Source of the DNA: Streptomyces calvus
GTDB lineage: Bacteria > Actinomycetota > Actinomycetes > Streptomycetales > Streptomycetaceae
NCBI RefSeq assembly: GCF_006782915.1
Contig: NZ_VCNP01000058.1
Coordinates: 124,001 to 188,000, forward strand
Length of the DNA: 64,000 nt
Direction of reading: 5' to 3'
Part shown: in pieces, positions 1 to 19,672 of the stretch
Numbering within the stretch: position 1 is the first letter of the stretch
How the letters are laid out: each line of letters starts with the position of its first letter
Made by a program: the position numbers and the translations under genes
Notes under the pieces: model-generated
Seen by the model: the letters and a program-made list of their open reading frames with translations, nothing else
Database searches by the model: none
What the model was told of the DNA's origin: nothing

Positions 1-11163
<11,163 letters not shown>

Positions 11164-11167
11164 CCGC

Positions 11168-11200
11168 GCGGGCCGCCGGAGCGAGGCCCCGGCGGCCCGC
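11168..11200 (+). terminator. Hairpin just after the PKS stop
   Basis: A perfect 12-base inverted repeat (GCGGGCCGCCGG at 11168-11179, its complement at 11189-11200) with a 9-base loop starts 5 bases after the TAG stop of the PKS gene. No T-run follows, as is common for Streptomyces terminators. Confidence 0.7.
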
Positions 11201-11300
11201 TCCGGCCCCCACCGCCCGCCGCGGCGAACCGGCCGCGCACACCGCCCTCGACACCACCAACCCGCCCGCCCGTCAGGCCGATCGGCCGACCGGGCGGGCG

Positions 11301-11360
11301 GCCCCGTTCCGGGCGGCCCCGTTCCGGGCGGCCCCGTTCCGGGCGGCCCCGTTCCGGGCG
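11301..11360. repeat. Four exact 15-base tandem repeats
   Basis: The unit GCCCCGTTCCGGGCG occurs four times head to tail at 11301, 11316, 11331 and 11346. It lies in the 633-base region between the convergent ends of the PKS gene and the ABC permease, where no gene is apparent. The unit contains CCCCGTTCCGGGC, which could fold on itself weakly. No function is assigned. Confidence 0.95.
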
Positions 11361-11608
11361 GGCCTGTTCGGTCCTCCAGCCCACCAGCCCCGCCAAGACT
11401 TCCGCTTCCATTTCCGCTTCTCCACAGGAACAGGGCGCCCGGCCCGTTTCCCGCTCCGGGCCTGCCCGCCCGGAGACGACTCGTGCGGCCCGCAGACCGG
11501 CGACCAGCGATTTCCCCGCCACCCCGTACCCGTCGCCTTCCGTGCCACCCCGGCCCGTGACCGAAACGGGCAGCACCCGCGGCGCTCCGGAAGCGGCGAC
11601 CCCGGCTC

Positions 11609-11705
11609 GCCTCCGAAGACACGCCTCCGAAGACACGCCTCCCAAGGCATGCCTCCCAAGGCATGCCTCTGAAGACATGCCTCCGAAGACACGCCTCGAA
11701 GACAC
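11609..11705. repeat. Seven 14-base tandem repeats
   Basis: Units of GCCTCCGAAGACAC or GCCTCCCAAGGCAT types run from 11609 to 11705, the last one a base short. Two units form AGGCATGCCT palindromes at their joints. The period is not a multiple of three and no ribosome site precedes any frame here, so this is non-coding sequence in the convergent intergenic region, just beyond the permease terminator. Confidence 0.95.
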
Positions 11706-11726
11706 CTCTCCGAACACCCGGACACG

Positions 11727-11762
11727 AAAAGGCCCGTGAGCGCCGCAAGGCGCCCACGGGCC
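11727..11762 (-). terminator. Intrinsic terminator of the ABC transporter operon
   Basis: GGCCCGTG-A-GCGCC and its complement with one A/C mismatch form a 14-base-pair stem around a GCAA tetraloop (11731-11762). Read on the minus strand, the stem is followed by TTTT (11730-11727). It lies 34 bases after the permease stop, so it is a classic rho-independent terminator for the minus-strand transcript. Confidence 0.88.
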
Positions 11763-11796
11763 GGTCCCGGACGGACCCGGGGGAGTGGTGCCGGGG

Positions 11797-12645
11797 TCAG
11801 AGAGGCCGACGGAAGCCGGCCAGCGCGGCGAACGCCCCCGCCGCGCTGATCACCGCGCCGATGACCAGCGCGGGAATCGCGTGGTCGAGGCCCGGCACAT
11901 CCAGCGCGAGAGCACGCGTGGCGTCGATGGCGTACGTCAGCGGGTTGACGTGGGCGACGGCCGCCAGCCAGCCGGGAAGGTCGGCGACCGGCACGTACGC
12001 GCTGGAGGCGAACATCAGCGGGAAGATCACGATCAGGGCGAGGTTCTGCAAGGGCTCCGCGCGGCGCAGCCAGGCACCGGCCGCGATGAAGGCCCAGCCC
12101 AGGGCGAAACTGATGAAGAGCGTGAGCCCGGCGGACAGCGCGAGTTCGGCGACGCCCCCGTTCGGGGAGTAGCCGAGGACCGTCATCGCCAGCACCATGA
12201 TCACGAGGATCTGCACGGCGCTGCGCACCAGCCCCACGAGGCTGCGCGCCACCAGCAGCGCCCCGGGATGCACGGGCAGCGAACGCAGCCGGGCGACCAC
12301 ACCGTTGCGCAGGTCCTCCACCAGCCCCACCCCGGACTGCATCGCCGACTGCGCGGCGTTGTCGACCAGGACGGCCGGGAGCACGAAGTCGAGGTAGCTG
12401 ACGCCGTCCGGGAAGTGCGGTGGCATGCCCATCTTGCTGAACACCTGGGTCAGCACGAACAGGATGACCACCGGCTGGATCAGCCCGAACAGCACGATCC
12501 CCGGGTCGGTCACCATGGCCCGCAGTGACCGCCCGGTGAGCACCCGCACCTGGGCGAAGTACGAACTCCCGCCGAAATCAGGTGCCTTGAGCGCGACGGC
12601 CGCGGATGCGTTCCGGCGCGGGGCGGGAGTGAGGTGCGTGGTCAA
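11797..12645 (-). CDS. fscTII: ABC-2 type transporter permease (polyene export)
   Basis: An integral membrane protein of 282 residues with about six hydrophobic segments. It opens with a cytoplasmic tail, then ILFGLIQPV-like helices, and ends near ALVIGAVISAAGAF. It fits the DrrB/ABC-2 permease family, which pairs with a separate ATPase to export drugs. The start chosen is TTG at 12645, because GGAGG sits 6 bases before it; a GTG at 12657 would put that ribosome site inside the gene. It follows the ATPase gene by 31 bases on the same strand. Its place between two polyene PKS genes matches the two-gene exporter of candicidin-type clusters, so export or self-protection for the polyene is the likely role. 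The symbol is by analogy of position and family. Confidence 0.85.
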   Translation of the reverse strand: MTTHLTPAPRRNASAAVALKAPDFGGSSYFAQVRVLTGRSLRAMVTDPGIVLFGLIQPVVILFVLTQVFSKMGMPPHFPDGVSYLDFVLPAVLVDNAAQSAMQSGVGLVEDLRNGVVARLRSLPVHPGALLVARSLVGLVRSAVQILVIMVLAMTVLGYSPNGGVAELALSAGLTLFISFALGWAFIAAGAWLRRAEPLQNLALIVIFPLMFASSAYVPVADLPGWLAAVAHVNPLTYAIDATRALALDVPGLDHAIPALVIGAVISAAGAFAALAGFRRPL

Positions 12646-12676
12646 GTGGTCCTCCACGAAAGGCGTCGGAAAGCGG

Positions 12677-13717
12677 TCACGCCGGGGTCCGGGCGTGCTG
12701 CTCGGCGAGGGTGAGATACACGTCGTCCAGGGTGGGTTCGCCGAACGTCAGCTCGTCGGCCTCCACGCCCGCCTGGTCCAGCGAGCGGATGACGTCCGCG
12801 ATCTGCCGGGTGGTGTCGATGGGGACGACGAGTCCGCGGGCGCCGTCCTCGCCGCCGGCCGGCGCGAACCCGGCGGCGCGCAGCGCGGTCGCGGCCCGGA
12901 CGGCGGCGTCGTCGCCGTCCAGTGTCAGCGTCACGGTGCGCCGGCCGACGGTGGCCTTGAGCTCGTCCGCGGTGCCCGAGGCGACGACCCGTCCGGCCGA
13001 GAGCACCGCGATCGTGTCCGCGAGCCGGTCGGCCTCCTCCAGGTACTGCGTGGTCAGCAGAACGGTGGCGCCCTGCTCGACCAGGCTCTCGACGATCTCC
13101 CACAGCCGCAGCCGGCTGGACGGGTCCAGGCCGGTGGTGGGTTCGTCGAGGAAGATCACCTGAGGGCCGCCGACCAGGGAGGCGGCCAGGTCGAGCCGAC
13201 GGCGCAGACCGCCCGAGTAGCCGCTCGCGCGCCGGTCGGCGACCTCGGTCAGGTCGAACAGCTCCAGCAGTTCGTCGGCCCGGGCGCGCGCGGCCCGGCG
13301 TCCCGCGCCGAGCAGCCGGGCGATCAGGACGAGGTTGTCGCGTCCGCCGAGTTGCGTGTCCACGGACGCGAACTGGCCGGTGAGGCCGATCCGGCGGCGG
13401 ATCTCGAACGGCTCGCGGTGCACGTCGTACCCGGCGACGTACGCCCGTCCCGAGGTCGGCGGCAGCGCGGTGGTGAGAATGTTGACGAGTGTGGTCTTGC
13501 CGGCTCCGTTGTGGCCGAGGAGCGCGAGGACCGTGCCCCGGCGTGCGCTGACGCTGACCGAGTCCAGGGCGTGGACCGTGCCGTACGACTTGCTGACGGC
13601 GTCCGCCACGATCATCAGATCGCCGTCGGAGCCGAAGCCTGGGACCGAGCCGAAACCGGAGCCGGGGTCGGGGTCGGGGTCGGGTTGGGTGACGGGGGGC
13701 ATGACGAGCCCGCTCAT
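12677..13717 (-). CDS. fscTI: ABC transporter ATP-binding protein (DrrA family, polyene export)
   Basis: 346 residues. An N-terminal low-complexity Asp/Pro/Gly tail of ~35 residues precedes a complete nucleotide-binding domain: Walker A GHNGAGKTT, signature SGYSGGLRRRLDLA, Walker B VIFLDEPTTGLD and the switch His replaced by Gln in TTQYLEE, as is usual in DrrA-like proteins. The C-terminal ~100 residues are the DrrA-type extension ending in EPTLDDVYLTL. The ATG at 13717 has GGGAG 8 bases upstream. The protein should drive the membrane partner encoded 31 bases downstream. A 135-base gap with a long palindrome separates it from the loading PKS gene upstream on the same strand. Confidence 0.9.
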   Translation of the reverse strand: MSGLVMPPVTQPDPDPDPGSGFGSVPGFGSDGDLMIVADAVSKSYGTVHALDSVSVSARRGTVLALLGHNGAGKTTLVNILTTALPPTSGRAYVAGYDVHREPFEIRRRIGLTGQFASVDTQLGGRDNLVLIARLLGAGRRAARARADELLELFDLTEVADRRASGYSGGLRRRLDLAASLVGGPQVIFLDEPTTGLDPSSRLRLWEIVESLVEQGATVLLTTQYLEEADRLADTIAVLSAGRVVASGTADELKATVGRRTVTLTLDGDDAAVRAATALRAAGFAPAGGEDGARGLVVPIDTTRQIADVIRSLDQAGVEADELTFGEPTLDDVYLTLAEQHARTPA

Positions 13718-13781
13718 GAGGTGATCTCCCGCTGGTGGGTGTGCGCTGCATGGAGGACCGGCCACCGGCCGGCCCGTGGAG

Positions 13782-13826
13782 CCGTGTCCCGCCGTCCGCC
13801 GCCCGGCGGCGGACGGCGGGACACGG
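13782..13826 (-). terminator. 45-base perfect palindrome between loading PKS and ABC exporter
   Basis: Bases 13782-13803 are exactly complementary to 13805-13826 around a single central base, 22 possible pairs. It begins 26 bases after the stop of the PKS gene and ends 64 bases before the ATPase start, on the transcribed minus strand. There is no T-run. It could terminate, attenuate or stabilise the transcript; which one is not visible. Confidence 0.75.
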
Positions 13827-13852
13827 GACGCGGGGACGTGCCGGAGAGGCGA

Positions 13853-16800
13853 CTAACGGCCCCCGCCCGGCGTGTCCGTGCCGGCCGCCCCGTCCATGAG
13901 GCGGAACAACTCCTCGTCCGACGCGTCCTCCAGGTCCAGGGGACCGGCGGCCGCCTCCGGGGCCTCGCCACGGGCCGGCGACCAGCGGGCGGCCAGCGTC
14001 CTGAGCCGGCCGGCCGTCCCGGAGTCGAGGTCGGCGCCCGACGTGAACAGCGCCTCCAACTCGTCGACCAGCAAGCCCGCGTCGCGGACCCGGACCTGTC
14101 CCGACCGCCGCAACGTGTCGCAGACCAGCCGGGCCACGGCGGCGGGGGAGGGATGGTCGAAGACCAGGGTCGGCGGCAGCCGGACGCCGGTGACGGCGGT
14201 GAGCCGGTTGCGCAGCTCCACGGCGGTGACGGAGGTGACGCCCAGTTCGGTGAAGGCCAGGCCGGGCCCGGCGTCCGGCGGCAGCTCCCCGCCGGTCACG
14301 GCCGCCAACTCGCCGCGCACCAGGTCCGTCACCAGCGCCTCGCCCTCCGCCTCCGACAGGCCCGCCAGCCGCTCGGCCAGCGCCGGTCCGCCGTCCGCCG
14401 CCCCGACCGTCCCGGGGCCCGCCACGGCCACCGCGCCGGCGGGCACCGCGGCCAGCCAGTACGCCTCGTGCTGGAACGCGTAGGTGGGCAGCGGGACCGT
14501 CCGCGCGTCCGGCAGCACCGCCGGCCAGTCGACGGACAGGCCGTGCGCGTGCAGCCGCACGGCGGCGGCGAGCAAGGCGCCCTCCTCGTCCTCCCCGCCC
14601 CGCAGCAGCGGCTCCACCACCGGCCCGGTGCCCGGCTCCCGCCCGCCGAGGCGTTCCTCCAGACACTCGTCGACCATGGGCGTGAGCGCGGCCTCCGGAC
14701 CCAGCTCGACGTAGACGCCGGTACGGGCGTCGGCGAGGTGCCCGACGGCGTCCGCGAACCGGACGGCCTCCCGGGCGTGCCGCACCCAGTGACCCGGGTC
14801 CCCGGCCTCCTCGGCGGTCAGCGGGCGGCCCGTGACGGCGGAGACCAGCGGCAGCACCGGCGCGGAGAAGGACAGGGACGCCACGGTCTCCCGGAACGCG
14901 TCGAGCACCGGATCCATCAACGGCGAGTGGAAGGCATGACTCACCACCAGCCGGCGGGTCTTGAACCCGGCGGCGGTCAGTTCCCCGGCCAGTTCGCCCA
15001 GCGGACCGTCCGCGCCGGACAGCACCACCGACCGCGGACCGTTCACCGCGGCGACGGCGACACCGGAGAACCGCCCCGCCAGCCACGGCAGCACCTCGTC
15101 CTCCGGACAACGCACGGCGACCATCGCCCCGCCCGGCGGCAGCGACTGCATCAACCGGCCGCGCGCGGCGACCAGCGCGCACGCGTCCGGCAGGCTCAGC
15201 ACACCCGCCACGTGCGCGGCGGCGATCTCACCCACCGAGTGGCCCACCAGACGGGAGGGCCTGATCCCCCAGGACTCCAGCAGCCGGTACAGGGCCACCT
15301 CGAAGGCGAACAGGGCGGGCTGCGCGTACCCGGTGCCGTGCAGCAGCCCGGCCTCCTCGCTGTCCTGCCCGGCCCACATCACCGACGTCAGCGGCCGCTC
15401 CAGCAGCGGATCGAGCCCGGCGCACACCTCGCGCAGCGCGGCGTCGAACACCGGGAACGCGGCGGCCAGCGCCCGCCCCATGCCGGGACGCTGACTGCCC
15501 TGACCGGTGAACACGAACGCCGCCTGCGGGACGTCCCCGCCGGCGCTCCGCGCCGTGCTCCCGGTGACAGCACCCCGGGCGAAACCGGCCGCCGCCGCGG
15601 TCAGCGCGGCCCGGTCCGCCCCGGTCAGCACCGCCGTGCGGCCGTGCAGGGAGCGGGTGGTGAGCAGCGAGTACGCGATGTCGCGGGCCGGCACCTCCGG
15701 GTGCGCCTCGGCGTACTCGGCCAGCCGTCGCGCCTGGCCCCGCAGTGCCGCCGCGTCCCGGGCCGACACCAGCCACGGCACGGCGGCCCGCCCGGGACGC
15801 TCCGCCCGCCCGGCCGGTGCGGCTTCGGCGGGCGCCTCCTCCAGGACGAGGTGGGCGTTGGTGCCGCTGATGCCGAACGACGAGACGGCCGCCCGGCGTG
15901 GCCTGCCGTCCTCGGCCGGCCACGCGCGTGCCTCGTGCAGCAGCCGGACGGCCCCCGAGGACCAGTCCACTCGAGCCGTGGGCGTGCCGGCGTGGAGGGT
16001 GCGCGGCAGGACTCCGTGCTCCAGCGCCAGCACCATCTTCATCACGCCGGTCGCGCCGGCCGCGGCCTGGGTGTGGCCGAGGTTCGACTTGACCGAGCCC
16101 AGCCACAGCGGACGCCCCTCGGGACGCTCACGCCCGTAGGTGTCGAGCAGCGCCTGCGCCTCGATCGGGTCGCCCAGCGGCGTACCGGTGCCGTGTGCCT
16201 CCACCGCGTCCACGTCCGCCGCGGACAGCCCCGCGTCGGCCAGCGCCCGCCGGATGACCCGCCGTTGGGCGGGGCCGTTGGGCGCGGTCAGGCCGTTGGA
16301 GGCGCCGTCCTGGTTCACCGCCGAGCCGCGGATCACCGCGAGCACGCGGCGGCCGTTGCGCCGTGCGTCGGACAGCCGCTCCAGCACCAGCAGCGCGGCG
16401 CCCTCCGACCAGGCGGCCCCGTCCGCACCGTCACCGAAGGACTTGCAGCGGCCGTCCGGCGACAGGCCGCGCAGCCGTGAGAAGCCCACGAACGGCGCCG
16501 GCGTCGCCATCACCGCCACACCCCCGGCCAGCGCCAGCTCCGACTCGCCCGACCGCAGGGAACGGCACGCCAGATGCAGCGCCACCAGCGACGAGGAGCA
16601 GGCGGTGTCCACCGTCAGCGCCGGGCCGTCCAGACCCAGGGTGTACGAGATCCGCCCGGACAGCGCACCGGCGGACGTCCCCACCGGCAGGAGCCCCTCC
16701 AGCTCGCCGGACGGGTCGGTCGCTCCCGCCGCGTAGTCGTGGTACATGGCACCGGCGAAGACCCCCGTACGGCTGCCGCGCAGCGTCAGCGGATCGATCC

Positions 16801-19096
16801 GGGCCCGCTCCACGGCCTCCCAGGCGACCTCGAGGAGCAGCCGCTGCTGCGGGTCGGTGGCCAGCGCCTCCCGCGCCGACATGCCGAAGAACCCGGCGTC
16901 GAAGTGGGCCGCGTCGCGCAGGAACCCGCCCTCGCGGGCGTAGGTGGTGCCCGGGTGCTCCGGGTCGTCGTCGAAGAGGGCGTCCAGGTCCCAGCCGCGG
17001 TCGGTGGGGAAACCCGACACGGCGTCACCGCCCTCGCTCAGCAGCGCCCACAGCGCCTCCGGTGAGGCGGTGCCCCCGGGCAGCCGGCAGGCCATGCCCA
17101 CGATCGCCACGGGCTCGTCGCCGGAGCCCCGGCCGGTCGGCGGCTCCTCGTCCTGCCGGTTCAGCCCGGCCAGTTCCCTCGCCAGGGCGGCCGGGGTCGG
17201 GAAGTCGAAGGCCACCGCGGCGGGCAGCGGCAGCCCGGTGGCCTCGGCGAGCGCGTTGCGCAGCCGCACCGACGCCACCGAATCCAGCCCGTGCTCCCGG
17301 AACGTGACGTCCGCCCCGATCGGCTCCGAGGCGTCCGCGCCGCTCGCGCCGAGCACCTCGGCGACCGCGGCGACGACCAGGTCGTAGGCGGCGCGCGGGT
17401 CCGGGCGCGGTGCGTCGGCGGGAACCGGGGCGGGGTGCGCGGCGGCGTCGGCCAGGAGCTGCTCCAGCGCCCGCCGGTTGATCTTCCCGGCGGGTGTGCG
17501 CGGCAGCACCGGCAGCACCACGATCTCCAGCGGGATCTTGTACTCGGCGACGCCCCGCTCCCGCAGGAACGCCGTCACCTCACCGAGCCCGACCGGGCCC
17601 GCCAGCACGTCCCCGGCGTCCGCCGCCGCAGGCGGGTCGGCCGGGCGCGCCGTCACCACGAGGCAGGGGTACTCGCCGAGCCGCGGGTCCGGTTTGGCGA
17701 CCACCGCCAGCGGGCCGACACCCGGAAGGTCCGCCAACAGCCCCTGGATCTCGACCGCGTTGAACTTGCGCCCACCCACATTGATCAGCTCGGCGGAGCG
17801 GCCGTGGAACACCACCAGACCGTCCGCGCCGATCGAGGCGAGGTCGCCGGTGCGCAGCCAGGCGTCGCCGGACACCACCGACCGGGTCAGCTCCGGCTCG
17901 CCGTAGTAGCCGCGGAACATGCTGGGGCTGCGGTAGTACAGCTCCCCGGCCTCGCCCGGGGCGCACGGCCGGCCGTCCTCGTCGAGGATCCGCAGCTGCG
18001 CGCCCCGCACCGGCCGGCCCACACTGCGCGCCGCGACCTCCGGCGGGTCCCCGGCCAGACTGCTGGTGCCGTTCCCGGCCTCCGACATGCCCCACACCAC
18101 GACGAGCGCGGTCTCCAGGGCCTCCCGCACCTCGCGCACCAGGGCCGGGGGCAGGGCGGCGCCGGCGGTCAGGACCCGCTCCGGGCGGAACCCGGCCCCG
18201 GACGCCGACTCCCGTGCCCGCGACACCACGTCGTGCAGCTGCGCCGGCACCGCGACCACCACGGACGGCTGGTGGGACCGGGCCAGTTGCAGGAAGCGGT
18301 CCACGTCCCACGCGCCCAGCAGCACCTGACGGCCGGAACGGAACAGCGCCGAGTACATCGACTGCAGGCCGAAGCAGTGCGTGAGCGGGCAGGCCGTGAT
18401 CAGCGTGCCGCCGAACGGGCCGGCGCTGTCCTCGGTGGCGGCACGGGAGTTGGTGAGCAGCGAGTCGTGGGTGTGCAGGCAGATCTTGGGCCGCGCGGAC
18501 GTCGTACCGGAGGACGGGAACAGCAGGAACGGCGCGTCCGGGCGCACCTCGACCGGCCGGGGCCGCTCACCGGCCCGGCGCGCCAGCAGGCCCGCGACCG
18601 TCTCCGCGCCCTCCGCCGCGTCCTCACCGGTGACCAGGACGGTACGCAGCGACGGCACCGCCTCCCGGAGCACCGCCGCGCTCAACGGGCCACCGGGCTC
18701 CTGGGTGCCGGACGGCAGCACGAGCGCCGCCGGACCGACCCGTTCCAGCAGGGACAGCACGTCGGCGGGGGCGTTGCCCCGGTGGACGGGCAGCGTGACG
18801 GCCCCCACCGACGCCGCCGCCAGGTGCAGGGTGACGTACTCCCAGCAGTTGGGCAGGTGCAGGGCGATGACGTCGCCGGGGCCGAGACCGCACTCCTGGA
18901 GGCCGCGGGCCAGCGCGTCCACCTCGGCCCGCCACTCGTGCCAGGTCCGCACGCGGTCGCCGTCCACCAGCGCCACCGCGTCACCCCCGGCGCGCACGGC
19001 CGCCGCGAACACGGCGGGCAGCGTGAGGCCGTCCAGCCCGCCGTCGGCGGCACCGGGCGGCTGGATCACGTAGTCGTCAGCATGGACGGGCACCAT
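13853..19096 (-). CDS. fscA: Loading and first-extension polyketide synthase (CoA ligase-ACP-KS-AT-ACP)
   Basis: 1747 residues. Domains in order: acyl-CoA ligase/AMP-binding domain (about 1-530; SSGTTSARPK, WLRTGDL, PRTPAGKINRR) expected to activate p-aminobenzoate; loading ACP with HGLDS Ser606; KS from 660 with Cys833; AT with Ser1287 in GHSVGE and HAFH (malonyl type) near 1387; second ACP with Ser1622 in an unusual LGVTSVTA context; acidic C-terminal docking tail. No KR, DH or ER domain is present, so the keto group derived from PABA stays, as in the aminoacetophenone end of aromatic heptaenes. The start could be ATG 19096 or the next codon, GTG; GGGAG lies just upstream and suits the GTG slightly better. 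The CoA-ligase loading module plus pabAB and pabC nearby is the hallmark of candicidin/FR-008-type clusters. Assignment of class is strong, of exact product weak. Confidence 0.95.
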   Translation of the reverse strand: MVPVHADDYVIQPPGAADGGLDGLTLPAVFAAAVRAGGDAVALVDGDRVRTWHEWRAEVDALARGLQECGLGPGDVIALHLPNCWEYVTLHLAAASVGAVTLPVHRGNAPADVLSLLERVGPAALVLPSGTQEPGGPLSAAVLREAVPSLRTVLVTGEDAAEGAETVAGLLARRAGERPRPVEVRPDAPFLLFPSSGTTSARPKICLHTHDSLLTNSRAATEDSAGPFGGTLITACPLTHCFGLQSMYSALFRSGRQVLLGAWDVDRFLQLARSHQPSVVVAVPAQLHDVVSRARESASGAGFRPERVLTAGAALPPALVREVREALETALVVVWGMSEAGNGTSSLAGDPPEVAARSVGRPVRGAQLRILDEDGRPCAPGEAGELYYRSPSMFRGYYGEPELTRSVVSGDAWLRTGDLASIGADGLVVFHGRSAELINVGGRKFNAVEIQGLLADLPGVGPLAVVAKPDPRLGEYPCLVVTARPADPPAAADAGDVLAGPVGLGEVTAFLRERGVAEYKIPLEIVVLPVLPRTPAGKINRRALEQLLADAAAHPAPVPADAPRPDPRAAYDLVVAAVAEVLGASGADASEPIGADVTFREHGLDSVASVRLRNALAEATGLPLPAAVAFDFPTPAALARELAGLNRQDEEPPTGRGSGDEPVAIVGMACRLPGGTASPEALWALLSEGGDAVSGFPTDRGWDLDALFDDDPEHPGTTYAREGGFLRDAAHFDAGFFGMSAREALATDPQQRLLLEVAWEAVERARIDPLTLRGSRTGVFAGAMYHDYAAGATDPSGELEGLLPVGTSAGALSGRISYTLGLDGPALTVDTACSSSLVALHLACRSLRSGESELALAGGVAVMATPAPFVGFSRLRGLSPDGRCKSFGDGADGAAWSEGAALLVLERLSDARRNGRRVLAVIRGSAVNQDGASNGLTAPNGPAQRRVIRRALADAGLSAADVDAVEAHGTGTPLGDPIEAQALLDTYGRERPEGRPLWLGSVKSNLGHTQAAAGATGVMKMVLALEHGVLPRTLHAGTPTARVDWSSGAVRLLHEARAWPAEDGRPRRAAVSSFGISGTNAHLVLEEAPAEAAPAGRAERPGRAAVPWLVSARDAAALRGQARRLAEYAEAHPEVPARDIAYSLLTTRSLHGRTAVLTGADRAALTAAAAGFARGAVTGSTARSAGGDVPQAAFVFTGQGSQRPGMGRALAAAFPVFDAALREVCAGLDPLLERPLTSVMWAGQDSEEAGLLHGTGYAQPALFAFEVALYRLLESWGIRPSRLVGHSVGEIAAAHVAGVLSLPDACALVAARGRLMQSLPPGGAMVAVRCPEDEVLPWLAGRFSGVAVAAVNGPRSVVLSGADGPLGELAGELTAAGFKTRRLVVSHAFHSPLMDPVLDAFRETVASLSFSAPVLPLVSAVTGRPLTAEEAGDPGHWVRHAREAVRFADAVGHLADARTGVYVELGPEAALTPMVDECLEERLGGREPGTGPVVEPLLRGGEDEEGALLAAAVRLHAHGLSVDWPAVLPDARTVPLPTYAFQHEAYWLAAVPAGAVAVAGPGTVGAADGGPALAERLAGLSEAEGEALVTDLVRGELAAVTGGELPPDAGPGLAFTELGVTSVTAVELRNRLTAVTGVRLPPTLVFDHPSPAAVARLVCDTLRRSGQVRVRDAGLLVDELEALFTSGADLDSGTAGRLRTLAARWSPARGEAPEAAAGPLDLEDASDEELFRLMDGAAGTDTPGGGR

Positions 19097-19157
19097 CACT
19101 CCCGGGGGTCGAGCGATACCGGCGAACGGGGAACCCTCCCAGGCTGTTGCCCAACCC

Positions 19158-19173
19158 CCCGGGTTTTCCCTAG
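19158..19173 (-). promoter_or_regulatory. PimM-like (PAS-LuxR) operator upstream of the loading PKS
   Basis: On the minus strand the site reads CTAGGGAAAACCCGGG. The published binding consensus for PAS-LuxR polyene activators such as PimM is CTVGGGAWWTCCCBAG; 14 of 16 positions agree. It is centred about 70 bases before the gene start, a normal activator position, and a PAS-LuxR gene is encoded at 36693-37373. Confidence 0.7.
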
Positions 19174-19261
19174 ACATGCCCGGACACGGACAGCCCGGCG
19201 CATACGGGCACCCGCAACGGGGGACAGGGCCGCGACCACCCGCCGCCCGCACCGGTCCGGA

Positions 19262-19600
19262 CGCCGACCGGCCACGCGGCCACCTCCGCCCGCCGGCCAC
19301 GCGGCCACGTCCAGCGGCCGGTTACGCGGTCACCTCCGCCCGCTGGTTACGCGGCCACGTCCACCGGCCGGCCGTGCGGCCACGTCCACCGGTCGGCCGT
19401 GCGGACTCGGGCGCCCGCCGGTCACGCGGCCACGCCCACCGGCCGGTCACGCGGTCACCTCCGCCCGCCGGCCACGCGGCCACGTCCAGCGGCCGGTTAC
19501 GCGGTCACCTCCGCCCGCTGGTTACGCGGCCACGTCCACCGGCCGGCCGTGTGGCCACGTCCACCGGTCGGCCGTGCGGACAAGGACGCCCGCCGCCCGC
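19262..19600. repeat. Degenerate ~20-base repeats and a 125-base duplication between pabAB and the loading PKS
   Basis: Variants of CGGCCACGTCCACCGGCCGG and GTCACGCGGTCACCTCCGCC fill this region. A block at 19281-19405 recurs 175 bases later at 19456-19580 with very few changes. The 576-base gap between the pabAB stop and the loading PKS start holds no gene that can be supported; the open frames here are repeat artefacts. The repeats occupy the middle, leaving ~165 bases of promoter-like sequence before the PKS start. Confidence 0.9.
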
Positions 19601-19672
19601 ACGGTTCCCGACACCTGCCGCCCGCACCGACAGCGCGCCCAGGACCTCAACACCGCGCCTTTCCACCGCCGT

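Noticed and set aside
19262..19600. CRISPR array
   Set aside because: The units are degenerate, abut without unique spacers of constant length, and no cas genes are present.
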